Positions 1-7,450 of a stretch of DNA of 64,000 bases are shown here, in pieces. Source of the DNA: DATKUC01 sp964553615 (GTDB lineage Bacteria > Spirochaetota > Spirochaetia > DSM-27196 > DATKUC01); the NCBI GenBank assembly GCA_964553615.1, contig CAZKMA010000018.1:1-64000 (forward strand), given 5' to 3'. Made by a program: the position numbers and the translations under genes. Numbering within the stretch: position 1 is the stretch's first letter; the number at the start of each line of letters is the position of its first letter. Below the pieces are notes generated by a model. It did no database searches and was not told where the DNA came from. It worked only from the letters and a program-made list of their open reading frames with translations.

Positions 1-1
1 C

Positions 2-1309
2 AATGATGTTGCCCGGATTGTACGCGAGGCTTTCTATCTCTCACAGACCGGAAGGCCGGGCCCCGTGCTCATCGACATGCCGAAGGATATCTCGAGCGCA
101 CTCGTCGAACCGGACTATAACCAGGAGTTTCACCTTCCCGGGTATCATGTGCCGGTCGAAGGAAATCCGGCAAGCATCGAGGAAGCAGCCCGTCTTATCG
201 AGAAGGCGAAACGTCCGGTCTTTCTTGTCGGACATGGCGCGGTAATTTCGGGAGCAAGCAAGGCGATTGTCTATCTCGCCGAGAAGCTGCAGATTCCCAT
301 CACAAACACGCTCCTCGGCAAAGGGTGCTTTCCGGAGACTCATCGACTCAGCCTTGGAATGCTTGGGATGCATGGAACCGCATACGCCAATATGGCGGTA
401 ACCGACTGCGATCTCATTATGTCCATCGGATCTCGATGGGACGACCGGATAATCGGAAAAATGGACGAGTTCTGCGTGGATGCCAAGAAGATTCATATAG
501 ACATAGATCCGGCCGAGATAAACAAGATGATTCAGGTGGATGTCCCGATTATCGGGGACGCGCGGCATATTGTTGAAGCGCTGAGCGCAATAACCGAAAA
601 AGGCGACACCGCGGATTGGCTCCGGCAGATTGACCGGTGGAAACGGCTGTATCCGCTGAAGTACCGCAAGAGTGGCAAGCTCAAGGCTCAACACGCAATC
701 GACGAAATCTATCGGCAGTCTCAGGGAAAGGCAATCGTAACCACTGATGTCGGACAGCATCAGATGTGGGCGGCACAGTACTATTTGACCGACCAACGGT
801 ATCATTGGATCAGTTCCGGTGGCGCCGGCACCATGGGCTTTGGCTTTCCCGCGGCCATAGGCGCGCAGTTTGCCCAGCCGGACAAGCTTGTCGTTGCCAT
901 CGTCGGTGACGGAGGATTCCAGATGACCCTCAGTGAGCTCGCGACAGCGGTCATTAACAAGCTTCCGGTGAAGATTCTCATCATCAATAACCGATACCTC
1001 GGAATGGTTCGCCAGTGGCAGAATCTCTTCTACGACAACCGGCTTTCCGGAGTCGATCTGGAAGGCAATCCTGATTTCGTGAAGCTTGCCGAGGCGTACG
1101 GGGCAAAGGGATTTCGGATTCGTCGAAGCGCAGACGTTCGCCGGATCATTGGCGCAGCCCTTGCGTACAACGATGGCCCGTGCATCATCGATGTGGAGGT
1201 GGAAAAGGAAGACAACGTTTTTCCAATGATTCCCTCCGGTGCGGCACTTTCCGAGATGATCCTTGAACTGCCGAAGGTCAAGTTGGCAAAGCCGGTGGGA
1301 AGCACGTGA
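2..1309 (+). CDS. ilvB: Acetolactate synthase large subunit, 5' end outside the window
   Basis: This is the ThDP-dependent large subunit that condenses pyruvate (or pyruvate and 2-oxobutyrate) in the first common step of branched-chain amino acid synthesis. The reading frame is open from base 2, and the residues before the first internal start codon (GRPGPVLIDMPKDI) already match the family, so the gene simply begins to the left. About 435 C-terminal residues are seen, out of roughly 560-600 expected. The ThDP/Mg motif is visible as VGDGGFQ followed by IINNRYLGM, and the central domain has HGAVISGASKA. The stop at 1307-1309 lies 16 bases before ilvN, which is the classic pairing of catalytic and regulatory subunits. 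Assignment is firm. Confidence 0.95.
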   Translation, partial: NDVARIVREAFYLSQTGRPGPVLIDMPKDISSALVEPDYNQEFHLPGYHVPVEGNPASIEEAARLIEKAKRPVFLVGHGAVISGASKAIVYLAEKLQIPITNTLLGKGCFPETHRLSLGMLGMHGTAYANMAVTDCDLIMSIGSRWDDRIIGKMDEFCVDAKKIHIDIDPAEINKMIQVDVPIIGDARHIVEALSAITEKGDTADWLRQIDRWKRLYPLKYRKSGKLKAQHAIDEIYRQSQGKAIVTTDVGQHQMWAAQYYLTDQRYHWISSGGAGTMGFGFPAAIGAQFAQPDKLVVAIVGDGGFQMTLSELATAVINKLPVKILIINNRYLGMVRQWQNLFYDNRLSGVDLEGNPDFVKLAEAYGAKGFRIRRSADVRRIIGAALAYNDGPCIIDVEVEKEDNVFPMIPSGAALSEMILELPKVKLAKPVGST

Positions 1310-1325
1310 GCGGGAGGAGTTGAAC

Positions 1326-1958
1326 ATGAACGGAAATGCAAAGATGAATGGATCAGCACCAAAGGATTCCGGCCGGAAGGACTCCGGCCGCAACGGTAGC
1401 GCATCGGCCGTAGCAAACAGAGAGGTCCCAGCGTTGAACAGCACCACATCGGCACCCATGGGAAATAGTCATCGTCATACCATAAGTCTCTATGTTGCCA
1501 ACAAGCCTGGAGTACTGATACGAGTATCACTTGTTTTTGCCCGCCGGGCCTACAATATCGATAGCCTTGTCGTTTCGGAATCGAACGATCCGAACTACTC
1601 AATGATGAATATTGTAGCAAGCGGCGACAAGACAGTGCTTGGCCAGATTCTGCACCAGCTGAATAAACTCGTGGATGTCGTCCACGCAACCGACCGGACC
1701 GGAGAAGACATTATTGAGCGGGAAATGGCGCTTGTCAAAATACACTGTGAGCAGGAAATCCGCGTTGAGTTGCTCCAGCTCGCCCAGGCTCTGGGATGTG
1801 AGACCGTGGACCTGAGTGACAACAGCATTACCTTTCAGGTTGTTGGAGAAACAGAAAAGATCGAGAACGCAAAGAAGATGTTTGCGCCCTATGGCGTCCG
1901 TGAGCTCGTTCGCACCGGAAAGGTCCTCATGGCCCGCGGGGAAATCGTTACCGCCTGA
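1326..1958 (+). CDS. ilvN: Acetolactate synthase small (regulatory) subunit with an N-terminal extension
   Basis: This subunit activates IlvB and confers valine feedback control through an ACT domain. The ACT domain starts near residue 51 (HTISLYVANKPGVLIRVS) and the C-terminal half ends with the usual ELVRTGKVLMARG. The start at 1326 is chosen because GGAGGAG lies seven bases upstream. That leaves about 44 residues of low-complexity sequence before the domain, including a tandem DSGRK-DSGRN repeat, which IlvN proteins normally lack. An internal ATG at 1458 would give a standard-length protein of about 166 residues, so the extension may be untranslated or a recent addition. It follows ilvB closely and is surely co-transcribed with it. 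Confidence 0.92.
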   Translation: MNGNAKMNGSAPKDSGRKDSGRNGSASAVANREVPALNSTTSAPMGNSHRHTISLYVANKPGVLIRVSLVFARRAYNIDSLVVSESNDPNYSMMNIVASGDKTVLGQILHQLNKLVDVVHATDRTGEDIIEREMALVKIHCEQEIRVELLQLAQALGCETVDLSDNSITFQVVGETEKIENAKKMFAPYGVRELVRTGKVLMARGEIVTA

Positions 1959-1969
1959 GTCCTGAGAAT

Positions 1970-1996
1970 CCGCCGCCCGAAACGGAAGGGCGGCGG
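1970..1996. terminator. GC-rich hairpin between ilvN and the lactonase gene
   Basis: A 9-base perfect stem (CCGCCGCCC / GGGCGGCGG) with a 9-base loop sits 11 bases after the ilvN stop. No T-run follows on either strand, so it is not a textbook intrinsic terminator. It could slow or partly end transcription, or stabilise the ilvBN message. Confidence 0.4.
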
Positions 1997-2025
1997 GGCG
2001 CGGGGCCGATACCAGTGGAGTACGA

Positions 2026-3132
2026 ATGTCATCCGCCGGCGAACATGTGGCATACATCGGAACGTACACCGGAGGCGGTTCCGACGGAGTTCAGATCATC
2101 GGTTTCGAGCGGGAGACTGGTTTCATTCGCCGCATTGGAGAATCCAGTCCTGTCCCCAACCCCTCTTTCCTTGCACTTCACCCTGGTCGAAAGACGCTTG
2201 TTGCCGCGCTGGAAATAGACGGTGACGGAAACGAGGGTGCAGTTGCTTCCTTCGCGGTCCTGGACTCAGGACATCGGCTTGAGCTCCTCAATATCGTGGA
2301 GAGCGGCGGAATTGCGCCCTGTCATGTGGCGGTAGATCGCGCCGGCACGCATGTTGCCGCTGCTAACTATGGCAGTGGTTCGGTTTCCGTCATCGAAATC
2401 CGCGAAGATGGGCGGCTCGGCAAGCAGACGGGAATAGTGCAGCACGCGGGGAAAAGCATACATTCTTCCCGGCAAACATCACCCCACGCCCATTCGGTGA
2501 CTTTCACGCCGGATGGCCGCCACCTCATAGCGGCCGACCTTGGCACGGACAGACTGGAAATCTACCGGTACAATTCGACTACCGGAACAATTGCTCCCCG
2601 GCATCGTATTGGCACTGAGCCTGGCTCGGGGCCTCGCCACATCACCTTCCATCCGAATGGCCTGGTCTGTTATGTCGTGCAGGAACTCTCCTCCACCGTT
2701 TCGGTATACAGCCACAACGCAGAGACCGGCGAGCTCTGTTTTGTTGAAAGCGTATCTGCGAGAGATGAGTGGAAAGCTGCGAACCCAGCCACCGCACCGG
2801 ACGATCGAGGACTCGGTCTTCAGAATACTTCCGCAGATATACACATTGACCGGTCAGGAACCACCCTCTACTGCTCGAATCGTGGTGATGACACCATTGC
2901 CGTTTTTCATGTGCGGCAGAACGGGCTGCGCCTTGTTCCCGGACCCCATGTTTCGAGCGGCGGACGTACACCCAGGAACTTTGCGCTATCTCCGGAAGAG
3001 ACCTATCTGGTTGTGGCAAACCAGGACTCGGATACGGTTGTGTCGCTGAAAAGCAGTCGTTCGAGCGGATCGACACCGGAAATCGTCGATCGGATTCCCA
3101 TTTCCCATCCGGTCTGCGTCCTGTTCGCATAA
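2026..3132 (+). CDS. Seven-bladed beta-propeller lactonase, 6-phosphogluconolactonase (YbhE/Pgl) type
   Basis: The 368-residue protein matches the lactonase beta-propeller family, whose characterised members hydrolyse 6-phosphogluconolactone in the pentose-phosphate pathway. Family signatures appear in order: YIGTYTGG at the N terminus, HPGRKTLVAALE, SPHAHSVTFTPDGR, DLGTDRLEIYRY, GPRHITFHPNG, DIHIDRSGTTLYCSNRGDDTIAVF, PRNFALSPEETYLVVANQDSDTV and a C-terminal PVCVLF. No signal peptide is present, so it should be cytoplasmic. The start at 2026 has TGGAG seven bases upstream. It lies 67 bases after ilvN behind a hairpin. The exact substrate cannot be proven from sequence, and other sugar lactones are possible. 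Confidence 0.85.
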   Translation: MSSAGEHVAYIGTYTGGGSDGVQIIGFERETGFIRRIGESSPVPNPSFLALHPGRKTLVAALEIDGDGNEGAVASFAVLDSGHRLELLNIVESGGIAPCHVAVDRAGTHVAAANYGSGSVSVIEIREDGRLGKQTGIVQHAGKSIHSSRQTSPHAHSVTFTPDGRHLIAADLGTDRLEIYRYNSTTGTIAPRHRIGTEPGSGPRHITFHPNGLVCYVVQELSSTVSVYSHNAETGELCFVESVSARDEWKAANPATAPDDRGLGLQNTSADIHIDRSGTTLYCSNRGDDTIAVFHVRQNGLRLVPGPHVSSGGRTPRNFALSPEETYLVVANQDSDTVVSLKSSRSSGSTPEIVDRIPISHPVCVLFA

Positions 3133-3134
3133 AA

Positions 3135-3177
3135 AAAGCCCCTATTGAACCTGCACGGTCCAACAAAGGCTTCTCTT
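3135..3177 (-). terminator. Intrinsic terminator, probably bidirectional
   Basis: On the minus strand an imperfect stem (AAGCC...GGCTT, with an inner TTGGACC/GGTTCAA pairing around a GTGCA loop) ends in a run of seven T. On the plus strand the same hairpin is followed by the T-rich CTTCTCTTTCTTTT just after the lactonase gene. It lies directly downstream of the displaced tRNA-Val 3' end on the minus strand, so it may be the original terminator of that tRNA. Confidence 0.6.
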
Positions 3178-3180
3178 TCT

Positions 3181-3211
3181 TTTGGGCGATAATGGATTCG
3201 AACCATCGACC
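3181..3211 (-). repeat. Duplicated 3' end of tRNA-Val, candidate attachment site
   Basis: These 31 bases are identical to 6845-6875, which comprise the T-arm, the 3' acceptor strand and three trailing bases of the complete tRNA-Val gene. The match stops abruptly at 3212, where the variable region of the tRNA should continue, so this is a fragment and not a second tRNA. Duplicated tRNA 3' ends are the usual trace of tyrosine-integrase insertion into a tRNA gene. The 3.6 kb between the copies holds only a sugar-transport cassette and no integrase. Confidence 0.7.
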
Positions 3212-3231
3212 AGGTGGCTCCGCGTCGGAAT

Positions 3232-3256
3232 GGCTCGGTCATCCTTTGACCGAGCC
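3232..3256 (-). terminator. Hairpin at the end of the sugar-transport operon
   Basis: A perfect 10-base stem (GGCTCGGTCA / TGACCGAGCC) with a 5-base loop spans the stop codon of the last permease gene. No T-run follows on the minus strand, so it may protect the mRNA 3' end or act in a factor-dependent way. Confidence 0.45.
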
Positions 3257-4069
3257 CGCCAGAATGCCACCAATGAGCGATTTCTGCACGACGAAATAGA
3301 GGATGACTGCGGGAATTGTGCTCATGACCGAAGCCGTGAGAAGCAGTCCCCAGCTCGTGGTAAATTGACCGACCATCGAGTAGAGGAAGACCTGAGTCGT
3401 CGCCATAGACTGGCTTTGAGCGAGCACCAGGATGTAGAGCAGGTCGTTCCACGCTGCGATGAAAGCGAAGAAGAGGATCGCTGAAATGCCGGGCAGGGAG
3501 AGCGGAACAATTACGCGATAGAAGATCTGCCAGTAGTTACACCCGTCTACACGCGCCGCCTCGTCGAGATCCATTGGCACGTTCTGGAAGAACACGATGA
3601 GCAGCCAGAGGGAAATTGGAATGGTCTGCGTGAGATAGGCAAGGGCGAGACCACCGTACGTATTGAGCAGGCCGATGTTCTGAATGATGCGCACGAGAGA
3701 CAGCACCATGAGTGCGCCCGGGAACATCTGGGTGGCCAGAATGAGAACGAGAACGAGCCGCTTTTGGCGAAAACGGCTACGCGAGAACGCGAATGCGCCC
3801 GGGGCCGAAATAACCACTGCCAAGAACGCGGATATCGTGGCGTTAATGAACGAGTTGAGGATGGCCCGGGCGAAGTTCGTGATCCGGAAGAGCGAGACGT
3901 AGTTGTGACCGCTGTAGGATCCAACTTCCAGGAACTTACCCTTCATGATTGCCGCGTCCGGAAGGAGCGATCCGAGCACCGCGACTACGTACGGAAACAT
4001 GGCGAACGCCATGAGCGCGATGCCGGCAATGAGCAGTGCGGTCTTCTGGGCGGGGGTTTTCTTTCTCAT
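3239..4069 (-). CDS. Sugar ABC transporter permease, MalG/UgpE type
   Basis: This is an inner-membrane permease of a carbohydrate ABC importer (CUT1 family). About six membrane segments can be seen, beginning with ALLIAGIALMAFAMFPYVVAVL. The ATPase-contact EAA loop is clear as DEAARVDGCNYWQIFYRVIVPL. The 276-residue length is normal for MalG. The start at 4069 is chosen because it gives an ATGA overlap with the upstream permease gene; the frame is open further upstream but would then run inside that gene. The protein ends in the typical GSVKG. The substrate is unknown. Confidence 0.92.
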   Translation of the reverse strand: MRKKTPAQKTALLIAGIALMAFAMFPYVVAVLGSLLPDAAIMKGKFLEVGSYSGHNYVSLFRITNFARAILNSFINATISAFLAVVISAPGAFAFSRSRFRQKRLVLVLILATQMFPGALMVLSLVRIIQNIGLLNTYGGLALAYLTQTIPISLWLLIVFFQNVPMDLDEAARVDGCNYWQIFYRVIVPLSLPGISAILFFAFIAAWNDLLYILVLAQSQSMATTQVFLYSMVGQFTTSWGLLLTASVMSTIPAVILYFVVQKSLIGGILAGSVKG

Positions 4070-4914
4070 AGGATATCCACTCCAAGTTTGCGCGTCGTCC
4101 CCAGGTAGATCGCAAGCAGACAGAGCATTATCAGAAACGACACAGTACCTGCCGCAGCCGCCACGTTCATGTTGCCCCAGGAAAACGCCTGACCGTAGAT
4201 GTATATCGGCAGCGTAGTGGTGGCGTAGCCCGGTCCACCGCCGGTTAGTCCCATGATCAGCGTGAACTGGTTCAGGTACCAGATGGTTCGCAGGATGACA
4301 GCAATGACGATAGAGGGTGCGAGCAGCGGGAGCGTTATCCTCCAGAAGCTTCGCCATGAAGTGGATCCGTCCATTTCAGCTGCTTCGTAAAGATCCTGTG
4401 GAATGCTCTGAAGACTCGCCAGGAAAATGATCATGTTCCACCCGTTTATGAGAAACGCGACAGGAACGGCAGTGCCCGGATAGGAGAGCCACGGAACCTG
4501 TGAAAACCCGAATGAAGCAACCGCGTTATTAATGACCCCGCCCGGCATGAGGAGGAGCCACCGCCAGATGGTAGCCGCGACCATTTCCGGCATCACCCAT
4601 GCAACCATGACGAGTGATCGTAGAAAACCACGCAAAGCGAGCGCCTGATTGAGGTAGAGTGCGAATATGAGGCCGAACAGGAGAGTCAGCGGTGTGGATC
4701 CGAGAATCCACAATAGTGTCGCTTCGATGCTCTTCTGGAATTCGAGCGCATGAAAGATGTAGTGGAAGCTCTTGAGGCTAAACTGATTGTCTGAACGAAA
4801 CGCCATGACTATGCCGTTCACCAACGGATAATACATGACTCCGAACACGACGATGAGGGATGGAAGCATCATCCACCGAAGCTCGGGGAATCTATTCGAT
4901 CGTGTCATGTTCAC
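4066..4914 (-). CDS. Sugar ABC transporter permease, MalF/UgpA type
   Basis: This is the second membrane subunit of the importer, 282 residues with about six membrane segments. The EAA loop reads YEAAEMDGSTSWRSFWRITLPLL, and GGGPGYATTTLPIYIY is typical of the family's last periplasmic loop. The start at 4914 has AGGAG about ten bases upstream; a second ATG six bases later is also possible. It overlaps the MalG-type gene by four bases and is separated from the binding-protein gene by a strong hairpin. No ATPase gene is present in the cassette, so it presumably uses a shared MsmK/UgpC-like ATPase coded elsewhere. Confidence 0.92.
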   Translation of the reverse strand: MNMTRSNRFPELRWMMLPSLIVVFGVMYYPLVNGIVMAFRSDNQFSLKSFHYIFHALEFQKSIEATLLWILGSTPLTLLFGLIFALYLNQALALRGFLRSLVMVAWVMPEMVAATIWRWLLLMPGGVINNAVASFGFSQVPWLSYPGTAVPVAFLINGWNMIIFLASLQSIPQDLYEAAEMDGSTSWRSFWRITLPLLAPSIVIAVILRTIWYLNQFTLIMGLTGGGPGYATTTLPIYIYGQAFSWGNMNVAAAAGTVSFLIMLCLLAIYLGTTRKLGVDIL

Positions 4915-4945
4915 GTCTCCTGCTCTCCGTGGCGTGAGTGAATAT

Positions 4946-4971
4946 GCCGGCGGCTGTCCACAGCCGCCGGC
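4946..4971 (-). promoter_or_regulatory. Strong intercistronic hairpin between binding-protein and permease genes
   Basis: A perfect 11-base stem (GCCGGCGGCTG / CAGCCGCCGGC) with a TCCA loop lies a few bases after the binding-protein stop. There is no T-run. Hairpins at this place in malEFG-like operons typically protect the upstream message, so that binding protein is made in excess over permeases. That role is inferred here. Confidence 0.5.
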
Positions 4972-4976
4972 ACTTC

Positions 4977-6293
4977 TTAGAGATTCAATGCATTTGTAAT
5001 GGACTGTGCTGCGTTCTTGAGTGCGTCATGGATGGACGTGCCCAGGACCGCTGAGTTCACGAGTTGCTTCAGATTCTGTTCGATAACCGGAAGCTGTGTA
5101 ATGTTCGGCTCCGATACGCCGTTCTTAACTGCGTCGAGCATGACGTTCTTGAACGGTCTGATCGAAGGTGTTGCAGCGAGGAACTTGCTGCTGCTATATG
5201 CGGACTTCACCGCCGGAAGTGCGCCGAAGAGCGGTAGTGTATATTCGGCCTGCACGTTGCTCGACATCAGAAACTGAATCCATTTCCATGCATCGTTGTA
5301 GGTGGCCTTGGAGTGGCCGGTCCACATGACGAGATCGCTTCCTCCCATGAAATCCGCGGATTTGCCGTTGATGGTCGGATTGGGCGCCATGCCTATCTTG
5401 CCCTTGAGCGAAGGATCCGCCTTTATGACTTGATTGTACATCGAAATATTGTTCGAATAGACCATGGCGATGCTGCCGTTGGCCATCAGGCTCGCAAGAT
5501 CGGGCCCGGTCAGCGAGGGTGCGGATGGCGGAGCCACATGATCCTGCGTGAGAAGGCCGGTGTAGAGCTTGAGAGCGGTTGCTGCCTGTGGCGAGTCGAG
5601 AATGACTTTGTTGTTCGAAAGCACGTTTCCGCCCGCAGACTGGAGCGCGCTCCAATACGCCTGCTCTCCGGTGTCGTCACCCTTTCCGTAGGCAACGCCC
5701 ACGCCGTACACGTTCTTTTTCGCATTCGTGAGTTTCTTTGCATCGTTCACGAATTGCTGCCAGGTCCAGGACGAACCGGGCATCGAAAGCCCCGCCTTCT
5801 GGAACAAGTCCTTACGGTAGAGAGTGTAGCGGACATCCACGCCCCACGGAACGCCGTAATAGTCACTGCCGAACCTGGCCGTGTACCAGGCGGGGGAAAC
5901 GACGTCTTTTTTGAGACTGGACGAGTTCACGTAACTGGTGATGTTTACCAGTCCCTGTCTCTTCTGGAAATAGGGCATCTTGGTCGTACCGAGCTGAGAC
6001 ACTGCGGGAGTCTGTTTCGTCTGCAGAGCGGTCTGGAACTTCTGCAGATAAACGGACCACGGCACGAGCTCGTAGGTTATTGAAATGTTCGGATTACTTG
6101 ATTCGAACTGAGAAATTATCTTCTTCAGGATATCGACTTGATACGGCTGTGTGTTTTCGGTCCAGAAGTCGAGTGTGACTTTCCCGTTCTTCGCGGGGGC
6201 GGAACCGGATTCGCGCTGCCCTCCTGCAAAGAGAAGCCCTGCGCCTGCAAAAAGTGCCACAGCTACCAACACGAGTGATCGTTTTCTTAACAT
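4977..6293 (-). CDS. Extracellular sugar-binding protein of an ABC importer
   Basis: This 438-residue periplasmic solute-binding protein belongs to family 1 (MalE/UgpB-like). The signal peptide (MLRKRSLVLVAVALFAGAGL) ends in FAGGQRES, a cleavage context common in spirochaetal binding proteins and lacking a lipobox cysteine. The mature protein begins VTLDFWTENTQP and contains FQTALQTKQTPAVSQLGT, YYGVPWGVDVRYTLYRKDLF and the C-terminal ALKNAAQSITNAL, all normal for the family. The start at 6293 has AGGAGGAC seven bases upstream; the frame extends upstream to 6338, but that part resembles no signal peptide. It is the first gene of the cassette. The ligand is unknown, most likely an oligosaccharide. 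Confidence 0.92.
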   Translation of the reverse strand: MLRKRSLVLVAVALFAGAGLLFAGGQRESGSAPAKNGKVTLDFWTENTQPYQVDILKKIISQFESSNPNISITYELVPWSVYLQKFQTALQTKQTPAVSQLGTTKMPYFQKRQGLVNITSYVNSSSLKKDVVSPAWYTARFGSDYYGVPWGVDVRYTLYRKDLFQKAGLSMPGSSWTWQQFVNDAKKLTNAKKNVYGVGVAYGKGDDTGEQAYWSALQSAGGNVLSNNKVILDSPQAATALKLYTGLLTQDHVAPPSAPSLTGPDLASLMANGSIAMVYSNNISMYNQVIKADPSLKGKIGMAPNPTINGKSADFMGGSDLVMWTGHSKATYNDAWKWIQFLMSSNVQAEYTLPLFGALPAVKSAYSSSKFLAATPSIRPFKNVMLDAVKNGVSEPNITQLPVIEQNLKQLVNSAVLGTSIHDALKNAAQSITNALNL

Positions 6294-6788
6294 TCTGTCC
6301 TCCTGTTCTGATGCGCAGCCTGAGTCACCGATCGGCACTCCAGCCCCAGCATCACGATCTGCATAGTTGAATTACCCGAGGAAACATGTGAACGTACCGG
6401 ATATTTGGTCGGCTGGCTGTCGATGAGGGTATACATCCTCAGTTACGTGGGGCCGACTGCGACAATACCTCCCTTTCCTTTAAGATACGAGACGATGACT
6501 CTGTTGGATTGGAAAGGAGGCAATTGGACGGTCTGAGAGAGGCTTTCCCTGCGTCCGTCGGGTGTACCATGTGGTCCGGGAACGTGGGACTCGGAAAACA
6601 GAGTCAGTCGTCGCTATTCTAACGACAACGAAGACTCTGCCCGATCTGCAGCAAAGCGGTTCGACGATGTACAAAAGCCGAAGATAAGACGAAAAAAACC
6701 TTGCAGTAGATTTGCGGGGGAACACGGTAGCGAACAGTATAATTCGCGGGCTTTGAGCCAAATAGCGGCTTCGTGGTACGCAGGCAAG
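6294..6788. other. Non-coding leader/regulatory region of the sugar cassette
   Basis: These 495 bases hold no convincing gene; open frames here lack ribosome sites and family-like sequence. The region must contain the promoter of the minus-strand transport operon, but I see no clear -35/-10 pair. An interrupted palindrome TGAGG-N8-CCTCA at 6423-6440, itself enclosed by a GTCGGC/GCCGAC inverted pair, is the only operator-like element noticed. Confidence 0.4.
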
Positions 6789-6812
6789 AAAAAGGCCACC
6801 GTGCTGGTGGCC
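6789..6812 (-). terminator. Intrinsic terminator of the tRNA-Val gene
   Basis: On the minus strand GGCCACC-AGCAC-GGTGGCC is followed by TTTTTC. It lies about 36 bases past the tRNA 3' end and is a good rho-independent terminator. Confidence 0.8.
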
Positions 6813-6847
6813 TGATTCGTAAGTCATTGTCCTATCTACATTTATTT

Positions 6848-6920
6848 GGGCGATAATGGATTCGAACCATCGACCCCGTGCGTGTCGAGCACGTGCTCTA
6901 ACCAACTGAGCTAACCGCCC
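6848..6920 (-). tRNA. tRNA-Val (anticodon GAC)
   Basis: All four arms fold: acceptor GGGCGGT/ATCGCCC with one G-T pair, D arm GCTC/GAGC, anticodon stem CGTGC/GCACG with loop TCGACAC, variable GGGTC, and T arm GATGG-TTCGAAT-CCATT. The anticodon is GAC, reading GUC and GUU. CCA is not encoded. Position 33, just before the anticodon, is C where nearly all elongator tRNAs have U. The 3' 28 bases of the gene are duplicated at 3184-3211. Confidence 0.93.
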
Positions 6921-6963
6921 ATTAACTCGTTGCCCTGCCTCTCAAGCCGGCAGGCGCATCGAG

Positions 6964-6993
6964 AATATAGCATATCCTCTATGACTGTTTCAA
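6964..6993 (-). promoter_or_regulatory. Putative sigma-70 promoter of tRNA-Val
   Basis: On the minus strand TTGAAA, an 18-base spacer and TATATT overlap the 3' end of cheY and would start transcription roughly 37 bases before the tRNA. Confidence 0.5.
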
Positions 6994-7419
6994 CGTCATT
7001 TCAACTCTTTCGAGCACTTTTTTTCGATCCAGTGGTTTCACGATATAGTTTTTTGCGCCGAGCAGGAGAGATTTTTTTACCAGGTCCTGTTTACCCAGTG
7101 CACTAATCATGATAATTCGCGCGTTCTTGTCGAACTCCATAATCTTCTCGAGCGCGGTTACCCCGTCCATCTTTGGCATGGTAATGTCCATGGTGACCAG
7201 GTCTACGTTCGGAAACAGTTCCTTGTATTTCTCAACGCCTTCAAGGCCGTTTTCCGCGGTTCCAACGACTTCAAATCCCTCAGATGCCAGAATCTGTCCG
7301 ATTTGTTTGGCGATGAACATCGAGTCATCGATAATGAGTACGCGAATCGGTTCGCTGTTTTCGTTCAGACCTTGCGCCTTCCTATCGTTGAGTATCGGGA
7401 AATCCTGTTTCGCCTTCAT
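6979..7419 (-). CDS. cheY: Chemotaxis response regulator CheY
   Basis: This single-domain receiver carries the phosphoryl signal from CheA to the flagellar switch. Acidic residues D31/D32 (LIIDDSMF), phospho-acceptor D78 (DLVTMDITMPKMDG), the switch serine (IMISALGK) and K128 (YIVKPLD) are all present. At 146 residues it has about 24 extra N-terminal residues compared with E. coli CheY. The start at 7419 is supported by AGGAGGGTGATCCC just upstream. It is the last gene of cheA-cheWR-cheX-cheY, the arrangement known from Treponema, and CheX from the same operon is its phosphatase. Confidence 0.95.
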   Translation of the reverse strand: MKAKQDFPILNDRKAQGLNENSEPIRVLIIDDSMFIAKQIGQILASEGFEVVGTAENGLEGVEKYKELFPNVDLVTMDITMPKMDGVTALEKIMEFDKNARIIMISALGKQDLVKKSLLLGAKNYIVKPLDRKKVLERVEMTLKQS

Positions 7420-7450
7420 GGGATCACCCTCCTACGAACCGGAATGAATG

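Noticed and set aside
41..1459. Long minus-strand open frame of 472 codons opposite ilvB
   Set aside because: It mirrors the codon structure of ilvB, has no family-like sequence and no ribosome site; ilvB is certain.
3181..3256. Second tRNA gene
   Set aside because: Only the T-arm and 3' acceptor strand match; D arm, anticodon arm and 5' acceptor strand are absent.
3212..6844. Integrase or transposase within the tRNA-flanked island
   Set aside because: All of the island's coding space is accounted for by the binding protein and two permeases; the remaining 500 bases hold no recombinase-like frame.
6480..6905. Minus-strand frame of 141 codons upstream of the sugar cassette
   Set aside because: It runs through the tRNA-Val gene and its terminator, so it cannot be a real gene as called.
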